From: Delphinus delphis
Taxonomy: Eukaryota; Chordata; Mammalia; Artiodactyla; Delphinidae
Assembly: GCF_949987515.2 (NCBI RefSeq)
Contig: NC_082696.1
Span: forward strand, 62,256,447-62,320,446
Reading direction: 5' to 3'
DNA: 64,000 nucleotides
The notes beneath the pieces were generated by a model, which was not told the DNA's origin, did not search any database, and saw only the letters and a program-made list of their open reading frames with translations. This document shows, piece by piece, positions 39,358 to 49,640 of this stretch (positions are counted from its first letter, which is position 1; each line of letters starts with the position of its first letter). A program made the position numbers and the translations under genes.

Positions 39358-39740
39358 TTCATTCAGCAAATAAATATGGACTTCATACTCTCTGACCTAC
39401 CCTGTTACAGGCACTGAAGATACAGCAGTGAACAAGACAGCGAAGATCTATGCCTCGTGGAGCCTATATTCTGAAGAGGCCAGGGCAAGCATTCAATTAA
39501 TTATTCATCCAAAGTATATGAAAAATATCAGTTGAAATGATTTACAAATGATAAGAGTCAGCATGTGAAATTTCAGGCAATAAAGGTCTAGATAGAAGGC
39601 ACAGTTAGTACAAAGACCCTTAGATAGAAACATGGGTATATCTGAGAAAAGGAAAGGTGGCCAGTTCTGATGGTATATTGTTGGTGATAAGAGAGTGATA
39701 CAGAGAGCAAAGCGGTAGCCAAATCATTGTGTACTGAAAG
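39358..39740 (+). mobile_element. ancient mammal-wide interspersed repeat, family not named
   Basis: Same family as 22040-22650: attcagcaaataaatatgga, caggcactgaagatacagca, then gtgaacaagacagcgaagat and cagttctgatggtatattg. Partial and diverged. Confidence 0.5.
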
Positions 39741-40645
39741 TAAGAAAACAAATTTCTTTTTTTTTCTATTTGTGAGGTAAGTTACATTGATGAATTATGT
39801 GGGAATTTACAGGTGCACCCTGAGAAAAGGATGGCAATATGCTTGCTAAGTCCATGTGGTTGGGTTCCTGGTCTGTCTGGTGGAGTCCCTACCTATTATG
39901 GCTTGTCACAGCGAGCACAGCCGGGCAGAAGGATATGGGGTCATTGTCTCTTACACTCTCTTTCTTCCTTTTTTAAATAAGGTAGAGCTAGTAGGGTTTC
40001 ACTTTGCATATCAATATATTTTCATTGACCAGCAATTTATTGTTCTTTCAATATCCTCACCAGTCATTTTAAAATACTCTCACATGCAACATTATTTTTC
40101 TTTGGCAGAAGATTAAGATGAATGACCTGAATGAAAATGCTGTAGCTCACACTTACGGGAATTTCTTGAGGGAACGTGAACTAGTTCAGGATGGAGAAGT
40201 CCACCATAAAACTAACACTAGTTACATAGTGTTTATGAAAGATAGCCGTTGTCTTGGCAACTTTTATTGAAAAACATAAAGAAAGCGTTCAGTCACTAAG
40301 GAACTCATAGAATTTTCCCCTGGGACACAAGGTACCTTTTAGTGATGAAATAAACATAATCTAGGCTTTCTTCCCCCCCTTCCTAAGCAAGGCAGCTACA
40401 GTTCATTCTCTTTGATCTGGCATATTTTTTAAGCTTGAAAAAAAACAAGTGAGGTGAAAAATGTATTCAGCAGGTAAAATATTGTTTGGAACACATTAAA
40501 TTTAATATCTTAGATGAAAATTAGCATTGTTACACTATACTAACAATTCTGAGGATGGGTTAGCATCTGAAAAGGCCTCGGTGGACAAAGTCAATGGTAT
40601 CTATCGAAATTTCTTTGTCAATTTTTTCATTAATATATGCTGCAA
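39741..40645. other. apparently single-copy sequence with an X-box-like site
   Basis: No gene recognised. A near-palindromic RFX-type motif is at 40248-40261. The polypyrimidine tract and AG near 40092-40110 resemble a splice acceptor, but no exon with a usable frame follows. Confidence 0.4.
40248..40261. promoter_or_regulatory. RFX X-box-like motif
   Basis: GTTGTCTTGGCAAC matches the palindromic RFX consensus GTTGCCATGGCAAC at 12 of 14 positions, with both half-site ends intact. Single sites of this kind arise by chance, and there is no nearby gene in the window. Confidence 0.4.
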
Positions 40646-40662
40646 TAATAATGAATTTTCTG
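40646..40662 (+). repeat. target-site duplication, 5' copy
   Basis: TAATAATGAATTTTCTG immediately before the L1. Its partner at 48147-48163 differs at one of 17 positions. The pair defines the insertion unambiguously. Confidence 0.95.
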
Positions 40663-42447
40663 AGGAGCTTCAAGATGGCCGAAGAGTAAGACTCAGAGAT
40701 CACATTCCTCCCCACAAATACATCAGAAATATAGCTACATGTGGAACAAATCCTACAGAACATCTACTGAACGCTGGCAGAAGACCTCAGACCTCCAAAA
40801 AGGCAAGAAACTCCCCACATACCTGGGTAGGGCAAAAGAAAAAAGAAAAAACAGAGACAAAAGAACAGGGATGGGATTGCACCAGTGGGCGGAGACTGCA
40901 GGCGGCGGAGGGGGGAAGCTTCAGAGCTGCGGAGGAGAGCGGAGCCACAGGGGTGCGGAGGGCAAAGTGGAGAGATTCACGCACAGAGGATCGGTACCGA
41001 CCAGCACTCACCAGCCCGAGAGGCTTGTCTACTCCCCCGCCGGGGCGGGCGGGGGCTGGGAGCTGAGGCTCGGGCTTCGGTTGGAACGCAGGGAGAGGAC
41101 TGGGGCTGGCGGTGTGAACATAGCCTGAAGGGGGCTAGTGCACCACGGCTAGCAGGGAGGGAGTCCGGGAAAAAGTCTGGAACTGCCGAAGAGGCAAGAG
41201 ACGTTTTCTTCCCTCTTTGTTTCCTGGTGCACGAGGAGAGGGGATTAAGAGCGCAGCTTAAAGGAGCTCCAGAGATGGGCGCGAGGCACGGCTATCAGCG
41301 CGGACCCCAGAGACGGGCATGAGACGCTAAGGCTGCTGCTGCCGCCACCAAGAAGCCTGTGTGCGAGCACAGGTCACTATCCACACCCCCCTTCTGGGGA
41401 GCCTGTGCAGCCTGCCTCGGCCAGGGTCCCGTGATCCAGGGACAGCTTCCCTGGGAGAATGCACGGCACACCTCAGGCTGGTGCAACGTCACGCCGGCCT
41501 CTGCCTCCACAGGCTCACCCCGGATCCGTACCCCTCCCTCCCACCGGCCTGAGTGAGCCAGAGCCCCAGAATCAGCTACTCCTTTAACCCTGTCCTGTCT
41601 GAGCGAAGAACAGATGCTCTCAGGCGACCTACACGCAGAGGCAGGGCCAAACCCAAAGCTGAACCCCGGGAGCTGTGCGAACAAAGACGAGAAAGGGAAA
41701 TCTCTCCCAGCAGCCTCAGAAGCAGCGGATGAAATCTCCACAGTCAACGTGATGTACCTGTATCTGTGGAATACCCGAAGAGACAACGAATCATCCCAAA
41801 TTGAGGAGGTTGACTTTGGAGCAATGATATATATATATATATATATGTTTTTTTTTCTTTTTTTCCCTTTTTCTCTTTTTGTGAGTGTGTATGTGTGTTC
41901 TTATCTGTGTCATTTTGTCTGTATAGCTTTGCTTTTACCATTTGTTCTAGGGTTCGGTCTGTCCATTTTTTGTTTTTGTTTTTTTTAAGTATAGTTTTTA
42001 GCGCTTTTTATCATTGGTGGATGGTTCTTTGGTTTGGGTTCTCTCTTTCTTTTTCATTAAATTTTTTAAAAATAATTATTTATTTTAATAACTTTATTTT
42101 ATTTTATTTTACTCTTTCCTTTTTTCTCCCTTTTATTCTGAGCCGTGTGGATGACAGGGAATTGGTGCACCAGCCAGGCATCAGGGCTGTGCCTCTGAAG
42201 TGGGAGAGCAGAGTTCAGGAGATTGGTCCACTAGAGACCTCCTGGCTCCACGTAATATCAAACAGCAAAAGTCTCCCAGGGATCTCCATCTCAATGCCAA
42301 GACCCAGCTCCACTCAAGGACCAGCAAGCTACAGTGCTAGATGCCCTATTCCAAACAACTAGCAAAACAGGAACACAACCCCACCCATTAGCAGAGAGGC
42401 TGCCTAAAATCATAATAAGGTCACAGACATGCCAAAACACACTACCA
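40663..42447 (+). promoter_or_regulatory. L1 5' UTR with internal promoter
   Basis: This is the L1 5' UTR, whose internal RNA polymerase II promoter drives the full-length transcript. CAAGATGGC at 40671-40679 is the YY1-type site found at the 5' end of mammalian L1s. The block 40880-41720 is GC- and CpG-rich, in strong contrast to the AT-rich surroundings, and is followed by a TA run (41827-41846) and long T-rich stretches (41850-42120). Open frames of 120-180 codons on both strands in the GC-rich block lack recognisable homology and are most likely compositional. Confidence 0.85.
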
Positions 42448-42812
42448 ATGTCATGAAGAACCTAGGGGAAAGACAGGAATAAAGACACAGATCTACTAGA
42501 GAATGGACTTGAGGATATGGGGAGGGGGAAGGGTAAGCTGTGACAAAGTGAGAGTGGCATGGACATATATACACTACCAAACGTAAAACAGTTAGCTAGT
42601 GGGAAGCAGCCGCATAGCACGGGGAGATCAGCTCAGTGCATTGTGACCACCTAGAGGGGTGGGATAGGGAGGGTGGGAGGGAGGGAGACGCAAGAGGGAA
42701 GAGATATGGGAACATATGTGTATGTATAACTGATTCACTTTGTTATAAAGCAGAAACTAACACACCATTGTAAAGCAATTATACTCCAATAAACATGTAA
42801 AAAAAAAAAAAA
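42448..42812 (+). mobile_element. nested L1 3' UTR insertion
   Basis: A 5'-truncated L1 consisting only of 3' UTR (from tcatgaagaacctagg) and a tail of 14 A residues sits inside the 5' part of the full-length L1. It is nearly identical to 11590-11950. An imperfect target-site duplication is seen as aacacactacca (42436-42447) versus aaccacaccacca (42811-42823). It must be younger than the host L1. It carries a guanine-run tract at 42656-42685. Confidence 0.93.
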
Positions 42813-43042
42813 CCACACCACCAGACACGGACCTGCCCACCAGAAGGACAACATCCAGCCTCATCACCAGAACACACGCACTAGTTCCCTCCACCAGGAA
42901 GCCTACACAACCCACGGAACCAACCTTATCTACTGGGGGAAGACACCAAAAACAATGGGAACTACGAACCTGCGGCCTGCAAAACGGAGACCCCAAACAC
43001 AGTAAGTTAAGCAAAATGAGAAGACAGAGAAACACACAGAAG

Positions 43043-43909
43043 ATGAAGGAGCAAGGTAAAAACCCACCACACCTAACAAATGAAGAGAAAATAGGCTGTC
43101 TACCTGAAAAAGAATTCAGAATAATGACAGTAAAGATGATCTAAAATCTTGGAAATAGAATGGAGAAAATACAAGAAACTTTTAACAAGGAGCTAGAAGA
43201 AATAAAGAGCAAAAAACCAATGAAGAACAACACAATAAATGAAATTTAAAGTTCTCTAGAAAGAATCAATAGCAGAATAACTAAGGCAGAAGAATGCATA
43301 AGTGACCTGGAAGATAAAATAGTGGAAATAACTACTGCAGAGCAGAATAAAGAAAAAAGAATGAAAAGAATTGAGGACAGTCTCAGAGACCTCTGGGACA
43401 ACATTAAACACACCAACATTCGAATTATAGGGGTTCCAGAAAAGAAGAGAAAAAGAAAGGGACTGAGAAAATATTTGAAGAGATTATAGTTGAAAACTTC
43501 CCGAATATAGGAAAGGAAGGAGTTAATCAAGTCCGGGAACCATAGAGAGTCCCATACAGGAAAAAACCAAGGAGAAACACACCAAGACACATATTAATCA
43601 CACTATCAAAAATTAAATACAAAGAAAAAAATATTAAAAGCAGCAAGGGAGAACCAACAAATAACATACAAGGAAATACCCATAAGGTCAACAGCTGATC
43701 TTTCAGCAGAAACTCTGCAAGCCAGAAGGGAGTGGCAGGACATATTTAAAGTGATGAAAGGGAAACACCTACAACCAAGATTACTCTACCCAGCAACGGT
43801 CTCAGTCAGATTTAATGGATAAATTAAAACCTTTACAGACAAGCAAAAGCTAAGAGAATTCAGCACCACCAAACTAGCTTTAAAACAAATGCTAAAGAAA
43901 CTTCTCTAG
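43043..43909 (+). pseudogene. L1 ORF1 remnant
   Basis: ORF1 encodes the L1 RNA-binding chaperone, with a coiled coil, an RRM-like domain and a C-terminal domain. The likely start is the ATG at 43043. Fragments translate to recognisable ORF1p pieces, including a coiled-coil stretch with KAEECISDLEDKIVE and the RRM entry SLRDLWDNIKHTNI, followed by IGVPE. A stop occurs at 43142-43144, more stops follow, and the frame shifts before the C-terminal part (tctgcaagccagaaggga region). The distance corresponds to about 289 codons, somewhat shorter than the 338 residues of human ORF1p. Not functional. Confidence 0.9.
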
Positions 43910-43967
43910 GCAGGAAACACAAGAGAAGGAAAAGACCTACATTAACAAACCCAAAACAATTAAGAAA

Positions 43968-46900
43968 ATGGTAATAGGAACACACATATTGATAATTACC
44001 TTAAATGTAAATGGATTAAATGCTCCAACCAAAAGACATAGACTGGCTGAATGGATACAAAAACAAGACCCATACATATGCTATCTACAAGAGACCCACT
44101 TTAGACCTAGGGACACATAGAGACTGAAAGTGAGGGGATGGAAAAAGATATTCTATGCAAATGGAAATCAAAAGAAAGCTGGAGCAACAATTCTCATATC
44201 AGACAAAATAGACTTTAAAACAAAGACTGTTACAAGAGACAAAGAAGGACACTACATAATGATCAAGGGATCAACCCAAGAAGAAGATATAACAATTGTA
44301 AATATTTATGCACCCAATATAGGAGCACCTCAATATATACAGCAAATAATAACAGCCATAAAAGGTGAAATCGACAATAATACATACATAATAGGGGACT
44401 TTAACACCCCACTTTCACCAATGGACAGATCATCCAAAATGGAAATAAATAAGGAAACACAAGCAATAAATGACACTTTAAACAAGATGGACTTAATTGA
44501 TATTTATAGGACATTCCATCCAAAAACAACAGAATACACATTCTTCTCAAGTGCTCATGGAACATTCTCCAGGATAGATCATATCTTGAGTCACAAATCA
44601 AGCCTTGGTAAATTTAGGAAACTGGAAATTGTATCAAGTATCTTTTCTGACCACAACACTATGATACTAGATATCAGTTACAGGAAAAAATCTGTAAAAA
44701 ATACAAACACATGGAGGCTAACCAATACACTACTTAATAACCAAGAGATCACTGAGGAAATCAAAGAGGAAATAAAAAAAATACCTAGAAAAAAATGACA
44801 ATGAAAACACGACAACCCAAAACCTATGGGATGCCGCAAAAGCAGTTCTAAGAGGGAAGTTTACAGCAATACAATCCTACCTTAAGAAACAAGAAACATG
44901 CAAATAAACAACCTAACCTTGCACCTAAAGCAATTAGAGAAAGAAGAACAAAAAAACCCCCAAAATTAGAAGAAGGAAAGAAATCATAAAGATCAGATCA
45001 GAAATAAATGAAAAAGAAATGAAAACAATAGCAAAGTCAATAAAACTAAAAGCTGGTTCTTTGAGAAAGGAAACAAAATTGATAAGCCATTAGCCAGACT
45101 CATCAGGAAAAAAAGGGAGAAGATTCAAATCAATAAAATTAGAAATGAAAAAGGAGAAGTAACAACTGACACTGCAGAAATACAAAGGATCATGAAAGAT
45201 TACTACAAGTCAATAAAATGGACAACCTGGAAGAAATGGACAACTTCTTGGAAAAGCATAACCTTCCGAGACTGAACCAGGAAGAAACAGAAAATATGAA
45301 CAGACCAATCACAAGCACTGAAATTGAAACTGTGATAAAAAATCTTCCAACAAACAAAAGACCAGGACCAGATGGCTTCACAGACGAATTCTATCAAACA
45401 TTTAGAGAAGAGCTAACACCTATCCTTCTCAAACTCCTCCAAATATAGCAGAGGGAGGAACACTCCCAAACTCATTCTACAAGGCCAACATCACCCTGAT
45501 ACCAAAACCAGACAAAGATGTCACAAAGAAAGAAAACTATAGGCCACTAACACTGATGAACATAGATGCAAAAATCGTCAACAAAATACTAGCAAACACA
45601 ATCCAACAGCACATTAAAAGGATCATATACCACGATCAAGTGGGGTTTATCCCAGGATTGCAAGGATTCTTCAATATACACAAATCAATCAATGTGATAC
45701 ACCATATTAACAAATTGAAGAGTAAAAACCATATGATCATCTCAATAGATGCATAAAAAGCTTTCAACAAAATTCAACACCCATTTATGATAAAAACCCT
45801 CCAGAAAGTTGGCATAGAGGGAACTTACCTCAACATAATAAAGGCCACATATGACAAACCCACAGCCAACATCGTCCTCAATGGTGAAAAACTGAAACCA
45901 TTTCCACTAAGATCAGGAACAAGACAAGGTTGCCCGCTCTCACCACTATTATTCAACATTGTATTGGAAGTTTTAGCCACATCAATCAGAGAAGAAAAAG
46001 AAATAAAAGGAATCCAAATCAGAAAAGAAGAAGTTAAGCTGTCCCTGTTTGCAGATGACATGATACTATACATAGAGAATCCTAAAGATGTTACCAGAAA
46101 ACTACTAGAGTTAATCAATGAATTTGGTAAAGCAGCAGGATACAAAATTAATGGACACAAATCTCTTGCATTCCTATACACTAATGATGAAATATCTGAA
46201 AGTTAATTTAAGGAAACACTCCTATTTACCATTGCAAAAAAAAAGAATAAAATACCTAGGAATAAACCTACCTAAGGAGACAAAAGACCTGTATGCAGAA
46301 AACTATAAGACGCTGATGAAAGAAATTAAAGATGATACAAATAGGTGGAGAGATATACCATGTTCTTGGATTGGAAGAATCAACACTGTGAAAATGACTC
46401 TACTACCCAAAGCCATCTGCAGATTCAATGCAATCCCTATCAACTACCACTGACATGTTTTCACAGAAGTAGAACAAAAAGTTTCACAATTTGTATGGAA
46501 ACAAAAAGACCCCAAATAGCCAAAGCAATCTTGAGAAAGGAAAATGGAGCTGGAGGAATCAGGCTCCCTGACTTCAGACTATACTACAAAGCTACAGTAA
46601 TCAAGGCAGTATGGTACTGGCACAAAAACAGAAATATAGATCAATGGAACAGTATAGAAAGCCCAGAGATAAACCCACGCACATATGGTCACCTTATCTT
46701 TGATAAAGGAGGCAAGAACATACAGTGGAGAAAAGACACCCTCTTCAATAAGTGGTGCTTGGAAAACTGGACAGCTACATGTAAAAAAATGAAATTAGAA
46801 CACTCCCTAACACCACACACAAAAATAAACTCAAAATGGATTAAATACCTAAATGTAAGCCTAGACACTATCAAAGTCTTAGAGGAAAACATAGGCAGAA

Positions 46901-47772
46901 CACTCTATGACAAAAATCACAGCAAGATCCTTTTTGACCCACCTCCTAGGGAAATGGAAATAAAAACAAAAATAAACAACTGGGCCCTAATGAAACTTAA
47001 AAGCTTTTGCATAGCAAAGGAAACCATAAACAAGATGAAAAGACACCCCTCAGAATGGGAGAAAGTATTTGTAAATGAAGGAACTGACAAAGGAGTAATC
47101 TCCAAAATTTACAAGCAGCTCGTGCAGCTCAATATCAAAAAAACAAAGAACCCAATCTAAAAATGGGCAGAAGACCTAAATAGACATTTCTCTAAAGAAG
47201 ATATACAGATTGCCAACAAACACCTGAAAGAATGCTCAACAGCATTAATCATTAGAGAAATGCAAATCAAAACTACAATGAGATATCATCTCACACCAGT
47301 CAGAATGGCCATAATCAAAAAATCTACAAACAGTAAATGCTGGAGAGGGTGTGGAGAAAAGGGAACCTTCTTGCACTGTTGGTGGGAATGTAAATTGATA
47401 CAGCCACTATGGAGAACAGTATGGAGGTTCCTTAAAAAACTAAAAATAGAACTACCATATGACCCAGCAATCCCACTACTGGGCATATACCCTGAGAAAA
47501 CCATAATTCAGAAAGAGTCATGTACCTCAATGTTCATTGCAACTGTATTTACAATAGCCAGGACATGGAAGCAACCTAAGTGTCCATAATCAGATGAATG
47601 GATAAAGAAGATGTGGCACATATATACAATGGAATATTACTCAGCCATAAAAAGGAACAAAATTGAGTTATTTGTAGTGAGGAGGATAGACCTAGAGTCT
47701 GTCATACAGAGTGAAGTAAGTCAGAAAGAGAAAAACAGATACCGTATGCTAACACATATGTATGGAATCTAA
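43968..47772 (+). pseudogene. L1 ORF2 remnant (endonuclease and reverse transcriptase)
   Basis: ORF2p nicks target DNA with an APE-like endonuclease and copies L1 RNA with its reverse transcriptase. The span (about 1268 codons) equals the normal ORF2 length, so few large deletions occurred. Endonuclease signatures appear in the frame 44130-44798: NIYAPN (residues 58-63), GDFN (89-92), RIDHIL (148-153) and SDHN (173-176). The upstream part from the ATG at 43968 ends at a stop at 44118-44120. The RT region is split over 45218-45448, 45556-45756 and 45787-46206, the last with FADD at residues 88-91. The C-terminal Cys/His motif CX3CX7HX4C lies in 47260-47589. Several stops and frameshifts make it inactive. 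Confidence 0.96.
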
Positions 47773-48146
47773 AGAAAAAAAAAAAGAAGTCATGAAGAAC
47801 CTATGGGCAGGATGGGAATAAAGACGCAGACTTACTAGAGAATGGACTTGAGGACACGGGGAGGGGGCAGGGTAAACTGGGACAAAGTGAGAGAGTGGCA
47901 TGGACATATATACACTACCAAATGTAAAACTGATAGTGGGAAGCAGCCGCGTAGCACAGGGAGATCAGATTGCTGCTTTTTGAACACGTAGAGGGGTGGG
48001 ATTGGGAGGATGAGAGGGAGGGAGACACAAGATGGAAGAGATATGGGGATATATGTATATGTATAGCTGATTCACTTTGCTATAAAGCAGAAACTAACAC
48101 ATCATTGTAAAGCAATTATACTCCAATAAAGATGTTTATAAAAAAG
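47773..48146 (+). mobile_element. L1 3' UTR of the full-length copy
   Basis: Contains a guanine-run tract (47993-48022) and the polyadenylation signal caataaa (48124-48130) just before the A-rich end. Slightly diverged from the 11580-11940 copy. Confidence 0.9.
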
Positions 48147-48163
48147 TAATAATGAATATTCTG
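48147..48163 (+). repeat. target-site duplication, 3' copy
   Basis: TAATAATGAATATTCTG, the partner of 40646-40662, with one T-to-A difference. Confidence 0.95.
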
Positions 48164-49412
48164 TGCATAAACTGAGCCTGACCTGTCTGCCTACGTCAGA
48201 TACCAGGAAATGCTACACACCATGCCAAAAATCCAAAGTTAACCTATTCCAGTAAAGAAATATCACATTGGGGAAATTAAAGTTGGTGTTTGTCTTTGTT
48301 GTTTGTGAAGAGAAGGAGAAGGGTGAAGGAAGGACCATAAGGACGACTTCTATGAGTCCATCATTTAAGATGTCACCCTTAGAATGAAAAGTTTCAGAAA
48401 ATTTGGTCTACTCTGTCCAATAATAGCATTTCAGAGTTTTAGTTTAGAATAATTTAGTTAATAGTCTATTGGTTTCAACTGACACTGACTTGGGATAGCT
48501 CAAATATAAGGAAATTTGATAAAAGTATCCTGAGGCAATCAGAGACAATAAAAGGGTATTTTTGGTGAATAAGAAATTGGAACTGGAAAGCTAACAGGGA
48601 CCAAAGAGTATTTTCTACTAACCTTATCTGATTCTGCTTTACATTTCTGATCTATGTTTTCTTCATATAATTTTTTTAATATGTCCATGCAAATTTATAT
48701 CATTACACCCATACCACTGTGAAGTCTGAAACCAATCCCAAAATCTTTTGGGTTGCCCATTTGGGAGAAGATGTATATCTCTGTATCAGTCATTTATAAC
48801 CAAGAGCGTATTGTCGCATCATACAAACATTGGCAGGAGACTAATTTCCATGGTGGAAGAGTCTTTTCTCATTGAAAAAAGTCATAAAATTGATAAACTT
48901 ATCTTCCTATATGCATAAAAAGATATTATGTGCTCAGATCTAATATTAGAGCACAGATAGCTCTATTATGATCAGGGTGGTAATGACCGCTCTGCAGTAG
49001 ATTTATTGCAAGCAAATCAAGATGAGAATGTGTGTACCTTTTCACTCTCATGTCCAGAACAACAAACACAACAAAAATCCCACATTTGAATAGAACTTCA
49101 CAAATTTAAGTACCCACACACACATTTTCTTATTTTTCATGTCTAAAATTATTACCTTAAGTACTCATACATTGATGTGATTCATTTTACTTACTTTTCC
49201 ACTCATATGAAAATAACTTACTTTCTGGAATACTATAATGAATAAAAAAACTGTAAAAGTCACTAGCACAAAATAGTTAAAATTAACCATTTGCAAAGAA
49301 GGCTATCTTCCTAGGCAAATAAAAACAAAGCAGAGACTGTCCAAAATATAATTAAGGAAAATAAAATATTGTCTAAGGAAAGTATGATTATTTCAAAAAG
49401 AGCAACGGTGTA
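48164..49412. other. apparently single-copy sequence
   Basis: No gene or clear repeat recognised. AT-rich. Confidence 0.45.
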
Positions 49413-49424
49413 GAGAGTTTTATT

Positions 49425-49628
49425 TTATTTTATTTTGCGGTACACGGGCCTCTCACTGTTGTGGCCTCTCCCGTTGCGGAGCACAGGCTCCGGACGCGCA
49501 GGCTCAGCGGCCATGGCTCACGGGCCCAGTCGCTCTGCGGCATGTGGGATCTTCCCAGACCGGGGCACGAACCCGTGTCCCCTGCATCGGCAGGTGGACT
49601 CTCAACCACTGCGCCACCAGGGAAGCCC
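49425..49628 (-). mobile_element. CHR-type SINE, antisense
   Basis: Complete SINE in minus orientation: T-rich tail at 49425-49438, then the body, ending in the reverse complement of ggcttccctggtggcgcagt. A perfect 12-bp target-site duplication gagagttttatt flanks it at 49413-49424 and 49629-49640. The B box (GGTTCGTGCCC on the minus strand) and many CpGs are preserved, suggesting a fairly recent insertion. Frames of 75 codons across it are not genes. Confidence 0.97.
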
Positions 49629-49640
49629 GAGAGTTTTATT

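Larger units (their letters stand above)
40663..48146 (+). mobile_element. full-length LINE-1, dead, with nested insertion
   Basis: A complete-length L1 of 7484 bp, of which about 365 bp is a nested L1 fragment. Order: 5' UTR starting aggagcttcaagatggccga, ORF1 remnant, ORF2 remnant, 3' UTR from about 47773, A-rich tail. It is flanked by a 17-bp target-site duplication (one mismatch), as produced by target-primed reverse transcription. A full-length start is unusual because most L1 copies are truncated. Both ORFs carry multiple stops and frameshifts, so it can no longer move by itself. Its ORF2 and 3' UTR are very similar to the truncated copy at 9307-11962. Confidence 0.97.

Noticed and set aside
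40092..40140. Possible 3' splice site followed by an exon
   Set aside because: A pyrimidine tract and AG precede a short readable stretch, but the frame closes quickly and no downstream donor or homology supports an exon.
40527..41322. Plus-strand frames of 129-179 codons
   Set aside because: They overlap in different frames in the GC-rich L1 5' UTR, where stop codons are rare, and show no recognised family.
41295..41786. 163-codon minus-strand frame in the L1 5' UTR
   Set aside because: The primate-type antisense ORF0 is lineage-specific and this frame has no resemblance that I can support. Compositional explanation preferred.
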